Shown here one piece after another: positions 1 to 6,480 of a stretch of DNA of 9,516 nt. Under the pieces are notes generated by a model that saw only the letters and a list, made by a program, of their open reading frames with translations, searched no databases and was not told the origin of the DNA. Each line of letters opens with the position of its first letter. Within the stretch, counting starts at the first letter, position 1. Source of the stretch: an uncultured Coriobacteriaceae bacterium (GTDB lineage: Bacteria > Actinomycetota > Coriobacteriia > Coriobacteriales > UMGS124); assembly GCA_902783515.1 (NCBI GenBank), contig CACZRK010000179.1, positions 1 through 9,516 of the forward strand. The letters run 5' to 3'. The translations under genes were made by a program, and so were the position numbers.

Positions 1-546
1 CGCCACCGCGCAGGCGACCAGGGCGGGGACGGCCCATTCGAGCGACGCGCGTCCGCGAGCCGCCCGCAGGAGCGCGAGGGTCGCCGGGCCGAGCACGCAC
101 GCCGCGCCGATGACCCACAGCGCCCACGGCGCGCCGTCGGTCAGCGGCTCGCTTGGCAGCATGTGACGCCGGGCGGCGGTGACAACGAGCAGGACACCGG
201 AGACGAGCGCGGCGGCGGACGCCCACGCGGGCAGGGCGCCGTCGGACGAGCGGCTGCGGGCGACCAGCGCCACGACCGCGACGACGACGGCGAGGACCGC
301 CGCGTAGAGCTGCTGGGTGATTGCCGAGGCCGGGTTCGCCAGCAGGTGGAACACCCGCTCCGGGTGCGGCATGCCCGTCACGGCAACGGCGAGCGCGACG
401 AGCGCGAGGGCTCCCGCCAGCGCGGTCGACGGCACGGCCGCGGGGCGGTCCTCCCCTCGCAGGGAGAGGACCGCCCCGGTCACCAGCAGGCCCGCGGACC
501 AGGTCGCGCACAGGACGAGGAGCGTCGAAGTCCACGCAGCCGCCAT
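1..546 (-). CDS. DmsC-like membrane anchor subunit, C-terminus missing (runs off left edge)
   Basis: This is an open frame from ATG at 546 to the window edge: 182 residues with no stop. It is very hydrophobic, with about six TM segments near residues 5-27, 43-60, 80-97, 108-125, 139-160 and 169 onward. DmsC-type anchors usually have eight, so the last part lies outside the window. After TM2 there is GMPHPERVFHLLANPAS, which resembles the conserved loop in DmsC-type anchors; His61 or His67 could be quinol-site candidates (inference). The gene starts 2 bp after the stop of the ferredoxin subunit, with an AGGTG-type ribosome site inside the end of that gene, so it is third in a DmsABC-like operon. 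Its expected role is to hold the catalytic and Fe-S subunits at the outer face of the membrane and oxidise menaquinol. The DmsC family call is made by eye; a NrfD-type anchor is the alternative. Confidence 0.78.
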   Translation of the reverse strand, partial: MAAAWTSTLLVLCATWSAGLLVTGAVLSLRGEDRPAAVPSTALAGALALVALAVAVTGMPHPERVFHLLANPASAITQQLYAAVLAVVVAVVALVARSRSSDGALPAWASAAALVSGVLLVVTAARRHMLPSEPLTDGAPWALWVIGAACVLGPATLALLRAARGRASLEWAVPALVACAVA

Positions 547-548
547 GA

Positions 549-1175
549 TCACATCTTCACCTCTCCGTCCTGCCAGGCGATGCGCCGCAGGATGAAGGCG
601 CTCTGCGGGCCGTTGCCCTCGTCAGGCAGGTGATAGACGTCGGTCGCGGGGTCAAAGTCCTCGATGAAGTCGCCGAGCGTCTCGCCGCGCGCGCCCCGGA
701 AGCTCTCGATACCCTCGTCAAGGTCGCCGTACCAGCGCGCCATGCCGCCGCACTGGGTGACGCACTGGGGCAGGCCGCCGTTGTCCGTGAGCTGCGGGCA
801 CAGCGTGCACTTCATGGCGACACCCGCGTCCTCGTCCACGTAGCGGCAGTCGTAGGGGCAGGCGCTCACGCAGGCGCCGCAGCCGATACACTGCTCCTTG
901 TCGATCTGAACGGTGCCGTCGGCCGTCTTCTGGGACGCGCCGGTAGGGCAAACGGACACGCACGCCGGGCTCGCGCAGTGCTGGCAGCTGACCGGCAGGA
1001 AGTACATGTCCACGTCCGGGAAGTTGCCGCCCGCCTCGCGGGGGAACGGCCCCTGGCGCAGGACCTTCACCCAGTACTTGCCAATCGTGACGTCGTTGGC
1101 AACCTTGCACGCGACGGTGCAGCCCAGGCACCCCACGCAGCGGTTCAGGTCGGTGACGATAACCTTCTGAGTCAT
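549..1175 (-). CDS. Four-cluster 4Fe-4S ferredoxin-type electron-transfer subunit (DmsB/PhsB/NrfC type)
   Basis: The product has 208 residues. Sixteen cysteines fall in four groups typical of DmsB-like subunits: C13/C16/C19/C23, C64/C67/C72/C76, C96/C99/C102/C106 and C123/C126/C138/C142. No cluster Cys is replaced by Trp, as happens in NarH, so four [4Fe-4S] clusters are expected. There is no signal peptide; proteins of this kind are normally carried across the membrane by the Tat signal of the catalytic partner. The role is to relay electrons between the membrane anchor and the Moco subunit. The start ATG at 1175 lies 4 bp after the catalytic-subunit stop, and the junction TAAGGACATG places the Shine-Dalgarno on top of that stop, so translation is probably coupled. 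Family assignment is firm. The physiological partner is inferred from the operon. Confidence 0.95.
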   Translation of the reverse strand: MTQKVIVTDLNRCVGCLGCTVACKVANDVTIGKYWVKVLRQGPFPREAGGNFPDVDMYFLPVSCQHCASPACVSVCPTGASQKTADGTVQIDKEQCIGCGACVSACPYDCRYVDEDAGVAMKCTLCPQLTDNGGLPQCVTQCGGMARWYGDLDEGIESFRGARGETLGDFIEDFDPATDVYHLPDEGNGPQSAFILRRIAWQDGEVKM

Positions 1176-1179
1176 GTCC

Positions 1180-4100
1180 TTACGCCTCGTTTCGGATCTC
1201 GTAGTTCGGCAGCCATTCCTTCAGGCGCGGGTCGTCGGAGCTGTGGATGATCTCCGTGCCGTCCTCGCCGCACGGGATGACATCGCCGAACGGGCAGTTG
1301 TCGGGCGTCGCCTTGTAGACCTTCACGTTATACGCACGCAGGTTCGACGCGCCGCAGATCGGGTCCTGATTCTCGCCGGTCACCAAGCAATTCACGTTGC
1401 ACAGATCGTAGCCGCCGCCCGCCTGGTCAAGCTCCGGGAACCACCACTGGTGCTCGCAGTTGATGACGCCGCGGTCAATGCCGTAGTACAGGTCCACGAC
1501 CTGCCGGATCTTGCCCTCAGGACTCTCGATCCACACCCAGTCGCCCTGCTGGACGTCCAGCTCCTCGGCATCGGCAGGGTTGATCTCCACGCGCGGGACG
1601 GGCCACAGCTCACGGCACCACGGTAGCTGCCGGTGCTCGGAGTGGAAATACACCGGAATGCGGCGGCCGGTGGTCATCAGGAACGGGTACTCCTCAGTGA
1701 CTCCGGGATCGGCAAGTTCAGTGCGCGGCGCAGGCTCCCAGGTGGGCACATTGAACTTGCCGCTTGGCTCGTAGGTCTCCATGACCGTGCTCCACAGCTC
1801 CTGCTTGCGCGTGGGCGTGGAGAAGCCACGCATGGGGTTGCCGGCGGGGGTGACGAGATCTTCAGAGCTCAGCATGCCCGTCTCGTAGCGGCGGTAGGTG
1901 CCCCAACCTTCGGGGTTGATGGCCTTGCAATCCCACCAACCGTGCTTCTGGAAGGCGTCCTTGTACTCCTGCCAAGTGAGGCCGGTCTTCGCCACCGTGC
2001 GGTCGTAGAGCTGGTCGACCGTCGGCCACGTGGCGCCTTCAGGCAGGCCGAACTCAAACGGGTCATCGGCGTAGGGTACGCCCATTGCCTTGTACACGTC
2101 AGTAACGATCTGTACATCAAAGCGGCAGTCAGCGGGCGGCTCGATACAGCGGCAGTTCGCGCCCTGTGCGCCTGTGGCACCCTGGGACAGGCGCGGGCAG
2201 TCGACCTCAAGCCAGTGGCACACCGGCAAGACGATGTCGGCGGCGCCGACCGTCGGGGTCTTCCACAGGTCCTGGACCACGAAGAAGTCCAGAGAATTGA
2301 GCGCCTGCCAGTACTTGAGCGAGTTGCCCTGGTTCATGAAGCCGGACGCCTCGCACAGACCGCCGCGCACCGGGTAGGGATTGCCGGTGAGCATGGCGTC
2401 GGCGATGGCGTTGGCGTCGGCCCACTGCTGCCACCAACCGAGCGTCGGGATCTTGTCGACGCCGCAGATCTTGTCGGTCCACAGGCTCCAGTCGATGCCC
2501 TCCGAGTGCCCCGAGCTGATAGTCGGCTGCGCGTCATCAACGCCGCGGTACAGTCCAAGGCTCGGCCCGCGCATGCCGGCGGGCGTGTCCATGTTGCCGG
2601 TGATGCCACACAGGTTGTCGAACGCACGGTTGTTCTGAATGGCGTTGCAGGCGTGCTCCGCGGCGAGCATGTACTGCAGGCCGCCGTTGCCATAGCCGGT
2701 GGAGGGGTCAATCGGCGTCGCCCAGGTCAGGCAGGCGCGCTCGATGTCCTCGGCCTTCACGCCGCAGATCTCAGCCGTAGTGTCCAGGTCGTACTTCGCG
2801 GCCTCAGCCTTGTAGAACTCCCAGACCGGCTTGGCCTTGTAGCCCATGCCGTCGGCGAGCGTGACGTCGAACTCGCCCTCCAGCGCCGGGTCGATCTCAG
2901 GGTCGAACGGGCTCTCCTTGGCGATGCGTCCGGGCACGGTGCCCTTGGGGAGGTTTGGCTGGGGGCTGTCGTAGAACTTGTCCCATACCTCGTCGGCTTC
3001 GCCCTCCCACAGGCCGGTCTCGGTGTCGAAGTAGGTGAGATGGCCGGACTCGTCATTGCCGTGCAGCGGGTGGGCATCGTCGGTGCCGGCGAGGGCGTCC
3101 CACACCATGAAGCGTGCAGGGCTGCCGCCCTTCTTGAGGTCGCTCTCCTTGAGCAGGCGCGTCCTCATGGTCTTGCCGTCGGTCCACCCGATCTTGTGCA
3201 CGATCGTCGGGCCGTCGGAGGGCTCCATGTCGGGCACGACGAGGAACGGCGCATCGGTCCAGCGCTTGACGTAGAGGTCCTTGTACAGGTGATGCTGGAT
3301 GACGAGGTTCGTCCAGCACAGGGCCATCGCGCCGTCGGTGCCGGGCTTGAGGTACATGTGGATGTCCGCCTCGTGGCCGAGGTTCGTCAGGCGCGGGTCC
3401 ACCGTGATGTAGGTGTCGGCACGCGTCGCGATGTCCACGGTCGTGCGGCAGCTCTCGTCGTAGTTGGAGATCTCCGACGCGCCGCCCCAGGCGACGAAGA
3501 CGCGCGGGCGGTCGCCGGTGGCCATCCAGGACTGCGCAAACTCGGAGACCATCTCGGTGGCCATGTGGCGCGGGCCCTTGCAGATCTGCCAGGCGGTCAC
3601 CGCGTTCGGCGAGCCGACGAGCTGCAGCCAGGCGGCGTAGGCGTGCTGCGTCCAGATGCGGCTCGTGCCGCCCATGAAGAACATGGACTCGCCGCCGTAC
3701 TTGTCCTTGAGCTCCTGGAACTTCTCGGCGATGGTCGAGATTGCCTCGTCCCAGCCGATGCGCACCCAGCCCGGGTCGCTCGAGCCCTTGGGGTTCGTGC
3801 GCTTCATCGGGTGGTACAGGCGGTTAGGGTGGTAGGCCGCCTGGATGGAGGCCTGGCTCTTGGTGCAGCAGTTACCCATCGAGTGGGACGCGGTCTCGGC
3901 GTCGCCCTCTACCCTGATAGCACGGCCGTCCTTCACGGTAACGATGACGCCGCACTCGTTCTTGCCGCAGGCGCGGCAGCACGTGCGCACGAGCTTCACG
4001 CCGTCGCCCTTGTCGCCCATCGTAGTTTGCGCGAGCTCGTTCTCCAGCGGCAGCTCCCCGGCGTACTCCTCGTCGCCGGCTGCGGAGCCATCCTTCGCGA

Positions 4101-4194
4101 GCGCCGACAGCGGCGAAGTCGCAAACGCGGCGGTTGCGGTGGCAATCGCGGCCAGCTTGCTGAACGCGCGACGCGTCATGCTCAGCTTGCTCAT
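1180..4194 (-). CDS. Tat-exported molybdopterin oxidoreductase catalytic subunit (DMSO reductase superfamily; catechol-dehydroxylase-like)
   Basis: The product has 1004 residues. It opens with a Tat signal (S-M-T-R-R-A-F-S-K at 5-13, hydrophobic stretch, likely cleavage after ALA33), so it acts outside the membrane. A Fe-S site follows: C73, C76, C81 and C109, with extra adjacent cysteines C72 and C110. Next are YHPNRLYHPMKR (121-132) and GWDEAI (147-152), both typical of the superfamily. C205 in W-Q-I-C-K-G-P aligns by eye with the SeCys-His-Gly-Pro of formate dehydrogenase H, so a Cys ligand to Mo is likely. The C-terminal dinucleotide-binding domain starts near residue 832. That region (RIPVYFHSEHRQLPWCRELW, then VINCEHQWWFPE) recalls Coriobacteriia catechol dehydroxylases and relatives of pyrogallol transhydroxylase. 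The start at 4194 has a strong ribosome site, and the Tat motif follows at once. An in-frame extension to 4404 exists but would bury the Tat signal. Gene order matches DmsABC. The substrate is unknown. Confidence 0.95.
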   Translation of the reverse strand: MSKLSMTRRAFSKLAAIATATAAFATSPLSALAKDGSAAGDEEYAGELPLENELAQTTMGDKGDGVKLVRTCCRACGKNECGVIVTVKDGRAIRVEGDAETASHSMGNCCTKSQASIQAAYHPNRLYHPMKRTNPKGSSDPGWVRIGWDEAISTIAEKFQELKDKYGGESMFFMGGTSRIWTQHAYAAWLQLVGSPNAVTAWQICKGPRHMATEMVSEFAQSWMATGDRPRVFVAWGGASEISNYDESCRTTVDIATRADTYITVDPRLTNLGHEADIHMYLKPGTDGAMALCWTNLVIQHHLYKDLYVKRWTDAPFLVVPDMEPSDGPTIVHKIGWTDGKTMRTRLLKESDLKKGGSPARFMVWDALAGTDDAHPLHGNDESGHLTYFDTETGLWEGEADEVWDKFYDSPQPNLPKGTVPGRIAKESPFDPEIDPALEGEFDVTLADGMGYKAKPVWEFYKAEAAKYDLDTTAEICGVKAEDIERACLTWATPIDPSTGYGNGGLQYMLAAEHACNAIQNNRAFDNLCGITGNMDTPAGMRGPSLGLYRGVDDAQPTISSGHSEGIDWSLWTDKICGVDKIPTLGWWQQWADANAIADAMLTGNPYPVRGGLCEASGFMNQGNSLKYWQALNSLDFFVVQDLWKTPTVGAADIVLPVCHWLEVDCPRLSQGATGAQGANCRCIEPPADCRFDVQIVTDVYKAMGVPYADDPFEFGLPEGATWPTVDQLYDRTVAKTGLTWQEYKDAFQKHGWWDCKAINPEGWGTYRRYETGMLSSEDLVTPAGNPMRGFSTPTRKQELWSTVMETYEPSGKFNVPTWEPAPRTELADPGVTEEYPFLMTTGRRIPVYFHSEHRQLPWCRELWPVPRVEINPADAEELDVQQGDWVWIESPEGKIRQVVDLYYGIDRGVINCEHQWWFPELDQAGGGYDLCNVNCLVTGENQDPICGASNLRAYNVKVYKATPDNCPFGDVIPCGEDGTEIIHSSDDPRLKEWLPNYEIRNEA

Positions 4195-4196
4195 GA

Positions 4197-4206
4197 TCCT
4201 CCCTTT
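4197..4206 (-). promoter_or_regulatory. Ribosome binding site that fixes the catalytic-subunit start
   Basis: On the minus strand the bases read AAAGGGAGGA, 2 bp before the ATG at 4194-4192. This near-consensus Shine-Dalgarno, followed directly by a Tat signal in the protein, decides against the longer open frame that begins at 4404. Confidence 0.85.
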
Positions 4207-4317
4207 CAGTCTTGAACTCTCCCCTGCGAACCCTCGTGGGCGCGGCTCCCAGGCCGTACCCGCGACGGTGACGCGGTGCAGATGATGCGCGGGCGACCGG
4301 ACATTCGCGACGTCCGT

Positions 4318-4340
4318 CCATATGGTTGCGTGATATGGTT
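4318..4340. promoter_or_regulatory. Candidate operator: palindrome CCATATGG plus ATATGGTT direct repeat
   Basis: CCATATGG at 4318-4325 is a perfect 8-bp palindrome. It overlaps the first of two ATATGGTT copies (4320-4327 and 4333-4340). The site lies about 124-146 bp upstream of the catalytic-subunit start, a position suited to an activator. Binding by the neighbouring LuxR protein is inference. Confidence 0.45.
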
Positions 4341-4416
4341 CTGCATGCACGGCCGTCTGCCGGCGCCCTGGGCGACAGCGCGCGGCTACGTTGATCTGTA
4401 GCACCGCCTGGCCGCC

Positions 4417-4434
4417 CCCATATGGCCGTATGGG
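4417..4434. promoter_or_regulatory. 18-bp imperfect palindrome, candidate operator for the LuxR gene
   Basis: CCCATATGGCCGTATGGG pairs at 8 of 9 positions; the exception is T4423 against G4428. Short outer arms GGCCG (4410-4414) and CGGCC (4440-4444) extend the symmetry. It lies 31-48 bp before the GTG start of the regulator, so a bound protein here could control the regulator itself. A transcribed hairpin is an alternative reading. Confidence 0.5.
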
Positions 4435-4464
4435 AGCGACGGCCTCGCGGGACAGGGGGGGCGC

Positions 4465-6117
4465 GTGACGAGTTCAGAGAAACTGGCTGCCAAGGCACCA
4501 GACGTGCGCGGCACGGCGGAGCGCGACCCTGGCAACGCTCCAGGCACCGTCGGCCTGCGATCCGATCTCGCAGGCTATGCACTTCACCTCTCGTGGATCT
4601 GTCTACTCTTCTACAACGTGGCGCCCAATGCCATCGGCGCGATGCAGACGATTAGCTCGCCGGTCGACCCGCTGTACATGATCTCGATGCTCGCCATGTG
4701 CCTCACGCTCGCGGTGGGGATCGCCACGCTCAAGCCGTTCATGCGCGTCGCCGAGAGCCGCGTCGGGACGCTGGTTGCCCCCGTCGTCACGGCGGTCGGG
4801 ACGCTCGCCTACTGCGTGGAACTCGCCGGCCATGCGCCCTCGTTTGGGATGCTCGCAATCGGCGGCGTCCTGACAGGCTTCGGCTCGGCCGTCATGGCTG
4901 CGCGTTGGGCGTCGGTCCTCGGCGCGGCAAGCTCGCGTGCCTTCGTCGCCAATCTCCCCGTTATGCTGACTGTCACCGCGCTGCTCTGCATGACGACCTC
5001 GTACCTGCCGGACGTCATCACCTATGCCGTGGTCACGTTGCTTCCGCTCGCAGCTGGCGTCTGGCTCCAGTATGCGCGCACGTGCCAGCGCCGTCGCGAG
5101 AGACGGCCCGCGGCAACGATGGCTACCAGCGCACGGGCGACGCACGGGCGACGCACAGCGCTCCTCGCGCTGCTGGCGCTCTTTGTTGCGCTGCTTGGAT
5201 TCACCTCGGGCGGCCTGCCGCGGTTCGCCAGCGCATCACCCGCACTCGCGCAGTGTGACCTCGTCTTTTACCTCGTGGCCACCGTCCTCATGCTCGGTTT
5301 CGTAGGCACGCTCATGTTCCTTGACGATCGCCGCGACCTCGTTCCCCTGTTCGTGGTGCCGATCGCCTTGCTCGTCGCGTTCGCGCTGCCGTTCTCGCGT
5401 TACGTCACCGGAAGCGCGATCGACTCGACCTATTCGGTCGGGCAGGCGTCCTTCGAGCTCATGCTAATGTTCGGATCCGTCCTGTTCGCCCTGCTGCTCG
5501 ACTTCTCCCCCGCCCGCACATACATGGTCGCGCGCGTGGCGCTCGCGCTGTCGGATGTCGCCGGCTCGGGCGTCGCCGCCGCCTTGATGGCCAGCCCGGA
5601 CGTGGTCGTGGGCATCCAGGCGGCCAGTGTCGCGCTGCTCGTCGCCTCCGAGCTCGTGATCGTTGCGCTCGTGGCGTTCTACCTCGTCGAACACGGACGT
5701 CGTCCGTCGCGACCACGGGAGTGCACCGCGGGTGGCGCGGCACGCGATGTCGTCGCAGCACGCGACACGCCCGCCAGCGAGGCGCATGCCGCGTATCTGA
5801 CGCAGGCCACCGGCGCGGGCAGGGCCAACCACATCGACGGGACGAACGACCTCACCGACACCCCCGCCGCGGCGGCCGCAGACGTCGTCACACGGCTCGC
5901 GGACGAGCACGACCTCTCCCCGCGCGAGCGTGACGTACTTGGCCTGCTCGTGCTCGGCAGGACATCAGCGCGGATCCAAGACGAGCTGTGCATCTCCAAG
6001 GGCACGCTGAACTACCACATGCGCAACATCTACGCCAAGCTTGGTGTGCATTCCCGTCAAGAGCTCCTGCTCATGGCGCTGGGGTCACCCGTCGGCAGTG
6101 ACCGCGAGGACGCGTAG
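4465..6117 (+). CDS. Membrane LuxR-family transcriptional regulator (about 12 TM segments + C-terminal HTH)
   Basis: The product has 550 residues. The start is GTG at 4465, preceded by AGGGGGG at 4454-4460. About 12 hydrophobic segments can be marked near residues 35-58, 70-89, 103-122, 127-148, 159-180, 183-203, 229-249, 264-284, 291-311, 327-346, 352-373 and 380-407. A long basic loop (about 204-228) splits them into two sets of six. A flexible Ala/Gly/Thr-rich linker (about 408-480) leads to a LuxR-type HTH from residue 484 (LSPRERDVLGLL, then ISKGTLNYHMRNIYAKLGV). As I recall, membrane LuxR proteins of this design sit beside Moco dehydroxylase genes in Eggerthella lenta and switch them on in response to substrate. 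Divergence from the enzyme operon fits that role here. The ligand is unknown, and there is no kinase or receiver domain. Family confidence is high; the target is inferred. Confidence 0.93.
   Translation: MTSSEKLAAKAPDVRGTAERDPGNAPGTVGLRSDLAGYALHLSWICLLFYNVAPNAIGAMQTISSPVDPLYMISMLAMCLTLAVGIATLKPFMRVAESRVGTLVAPVVTAVGTLAYCVELAGHAPSFGMLAIGGVLTGFGSAVMAARWASVLGAASSRAFVANLPVMLTVTALLCMTTSYLPDVITYAVVTLLPLAAGVWLQYARTCQRRRERRPAATMATSARATHGRRTALLALLALFVALLGFTSGGLPRFASASPALAQCDLVFYLVATVLMLGFVGTLMFLDDRRDLVPLFVVPIALLVAFALPFSRYVTGSAIDSTYSVGQASFELMLMFGSVLFALLLDFSPARTYMVARVALALSDVAGSGVAAALMASPDVVVGIQAASVALLVASELVIVALVAFYLVEHGRRPSRPRECTAGGAARDVVAARDTPASEAHAAYLTQATGAGRANHIDGTNDLTDTPAAAAADVVTRLADEHDLSPRERDVLGLLVLGRTSARIQDELCISKGTLNYHMRNIYAKLGVHSRQELLLMALGSPVGSDREDA
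5130..5156 (+). repeat. 11-bp tandem repeat inside the LuxR gene
   Basis: CGCACGGGCGA occurs at 5130-5140 and 5141-5151, followed by a partial third copy CGCAC (5152-5156). It encodes part of the basic loop between TM6 and TM7, from about residue 222. The unit is not a multiple of three, so gain or loss of one copy would shift the frame. Confidence 0.85.
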
Positions 6118-6163
6118 CAACAGTCCGCCGCGCGTGGGCGTCGCACCGAGTGCAGGCATTAGG

Positions 6164-6185
6164 CGTGCCACGCGCACGCGGCACG
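6164..6185 (+). terminator. Possible hairpin after the LuxR gene
   Basis: CGTGCC (6164-6169) and GGCACG (6180-6185) form a perfect 6-bp stem with a 10-nt loop, 47 bp after the LuxR stop. There is no following T-run, so this is not a classical Rho-independent terminator. The call rests only on the stem and its position. Confidence 0.25.
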
Positions 6186-6296
6186 ACGCGAGGCACATGA
6201 CTGGTGCGGCCGTGCGCAGCGCGAGGCGGACAACCTAGCGCAAGACGCATACATAACGCGTCCATCGCAAGTCAATCGCAACAGATCTCCAGCTCA

Positions 6297-6312
6297 GCGC
6301 ACCCATATGCGC
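6297..6312. promoter_or_regulatory. Candidate operator sharing CCCATATG with the divergent region
   Basis: GCGCA (6297-6301) and TGCGC (6308-6312) flank CCCATA, giving a 16-bp inverted-repeat site. Its CCCATATG (6302-6309) is the same 8-mer as at 4417-4424. The site lies about 170 bp upstream of the winged-helix gene, suggesting common control with the enzyme operon (inference). Confidence 0.4.
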
Positions 6313-6468
6313 AAAACCGTGCATCCGTACGGGACGCGTATCGTTGCTAGTGGCCACCGTCGCCCGTACAGTGCGAGACACATCACAACTTGACACGACG
6401 ACGGGCAACACATGACGGCCGGGCGCAGGGCGCGCCAGGCCGCAGGGCACGCGCCGTCGAAACCAAAC

Positions 6469-6475
6469 AAGGAGG
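6469..6475 (+). promoter_or_regulatory. Ribosome binding site that fixes the winged-helix gene start
   Basis: A consensus AAGGAGG lies 5 bp before ATG at 6481. An in-frame ATG at 6412 would add 23 basic residues and would place this site inside the coding region, so 6481 is preferred. Confidence 0.85.
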
Positions 6476-6480
6476 CGCGC

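Larger units (their letters stand above)
4195..4464. promoter_or_regulatory. Divergent promoter/operator region between enzyme operon and LuxR regulator
   Basis: This 270-bp non-coding stretch separates the leftward enzyme operon from the rightward regulator, so it must hold both promoters. Seen directly: CCATATGG at 4318-4325 and again at 4418-4425, exactly 100 bp apart; a direct repeat ATATGGTT at 4320-4327 and 4333-4340 (13-bp period); and an 18-bp imperfect palindrome at 4417-4434. I could not assign convincing -35/-10 pairs on either strand. This layout of regulator and target sharing a promoter region suggests local control by the LuxR protein (inference). Confidence 0.7.
6118..6480. 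promoter_or_regulatory. Non-coding region upstream of the winged-helix/torD genes
   Basis: This 363-bp gap has no credible gene; the frames within it read as shadows. By eye, the part from about 6240 to 6420 is less GC-rich than the flanking genes, as expected of a promoter. It holds ATCGCAA twice with an 11-bp period (6264-6270 and 6275-6281), a GCGCA/TGCGC inverted repeat around CCCATA (6297-6312), the palindrome CCGTACGG (6325-6332) and a GCCCGT/ACGGGC pair (6362-6367 and 6401-6406). A TTGACA at 6390-6395 has no matching -10. The CCCATATG at 6302-6309 is identical to 4417-4424 in the divergent region. Confidence 0.6.

Noticed and set aside
163..633. Plus-strand frames over 163-633 and 317-595
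   Set aside because: They are antisense to the membrane anchor and low-complexity Arg/Gly-rich. The minus-strand frame has clear TM segments and operon spacing.
1633..4215. Long plus-strand open frame (860 residues) opposite the catalytic subunit
   Set aside because: It lies fully antisense to a clear molybdoenzyme, has Arg/Ala/Gly/Val-rich shadow composition and no recognisable domain. Long antisense frames are common in GC-rich genes.
4195..4404. 70-residue N-terminal extension of the catalytic subunit
   Set aside because: The Tat signal and a strong ribosome site place the start at 4194. The extension covers the divergent control region and is Arg/Pro-rich without a signal.
6390..6418. 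TTGACA at 6390-6395 as a sigma-70 promoter
   Set aside because: It is a perfect -35 hexamer, but nothing like TATAAT lies 16-18 bp downstream.
6412..6480. Earlier ATG for the winged-helix gene
   Set aside because: It has no good ribosome site, and the consensus AAGGAGG directly before 6481 favours the shorter form.
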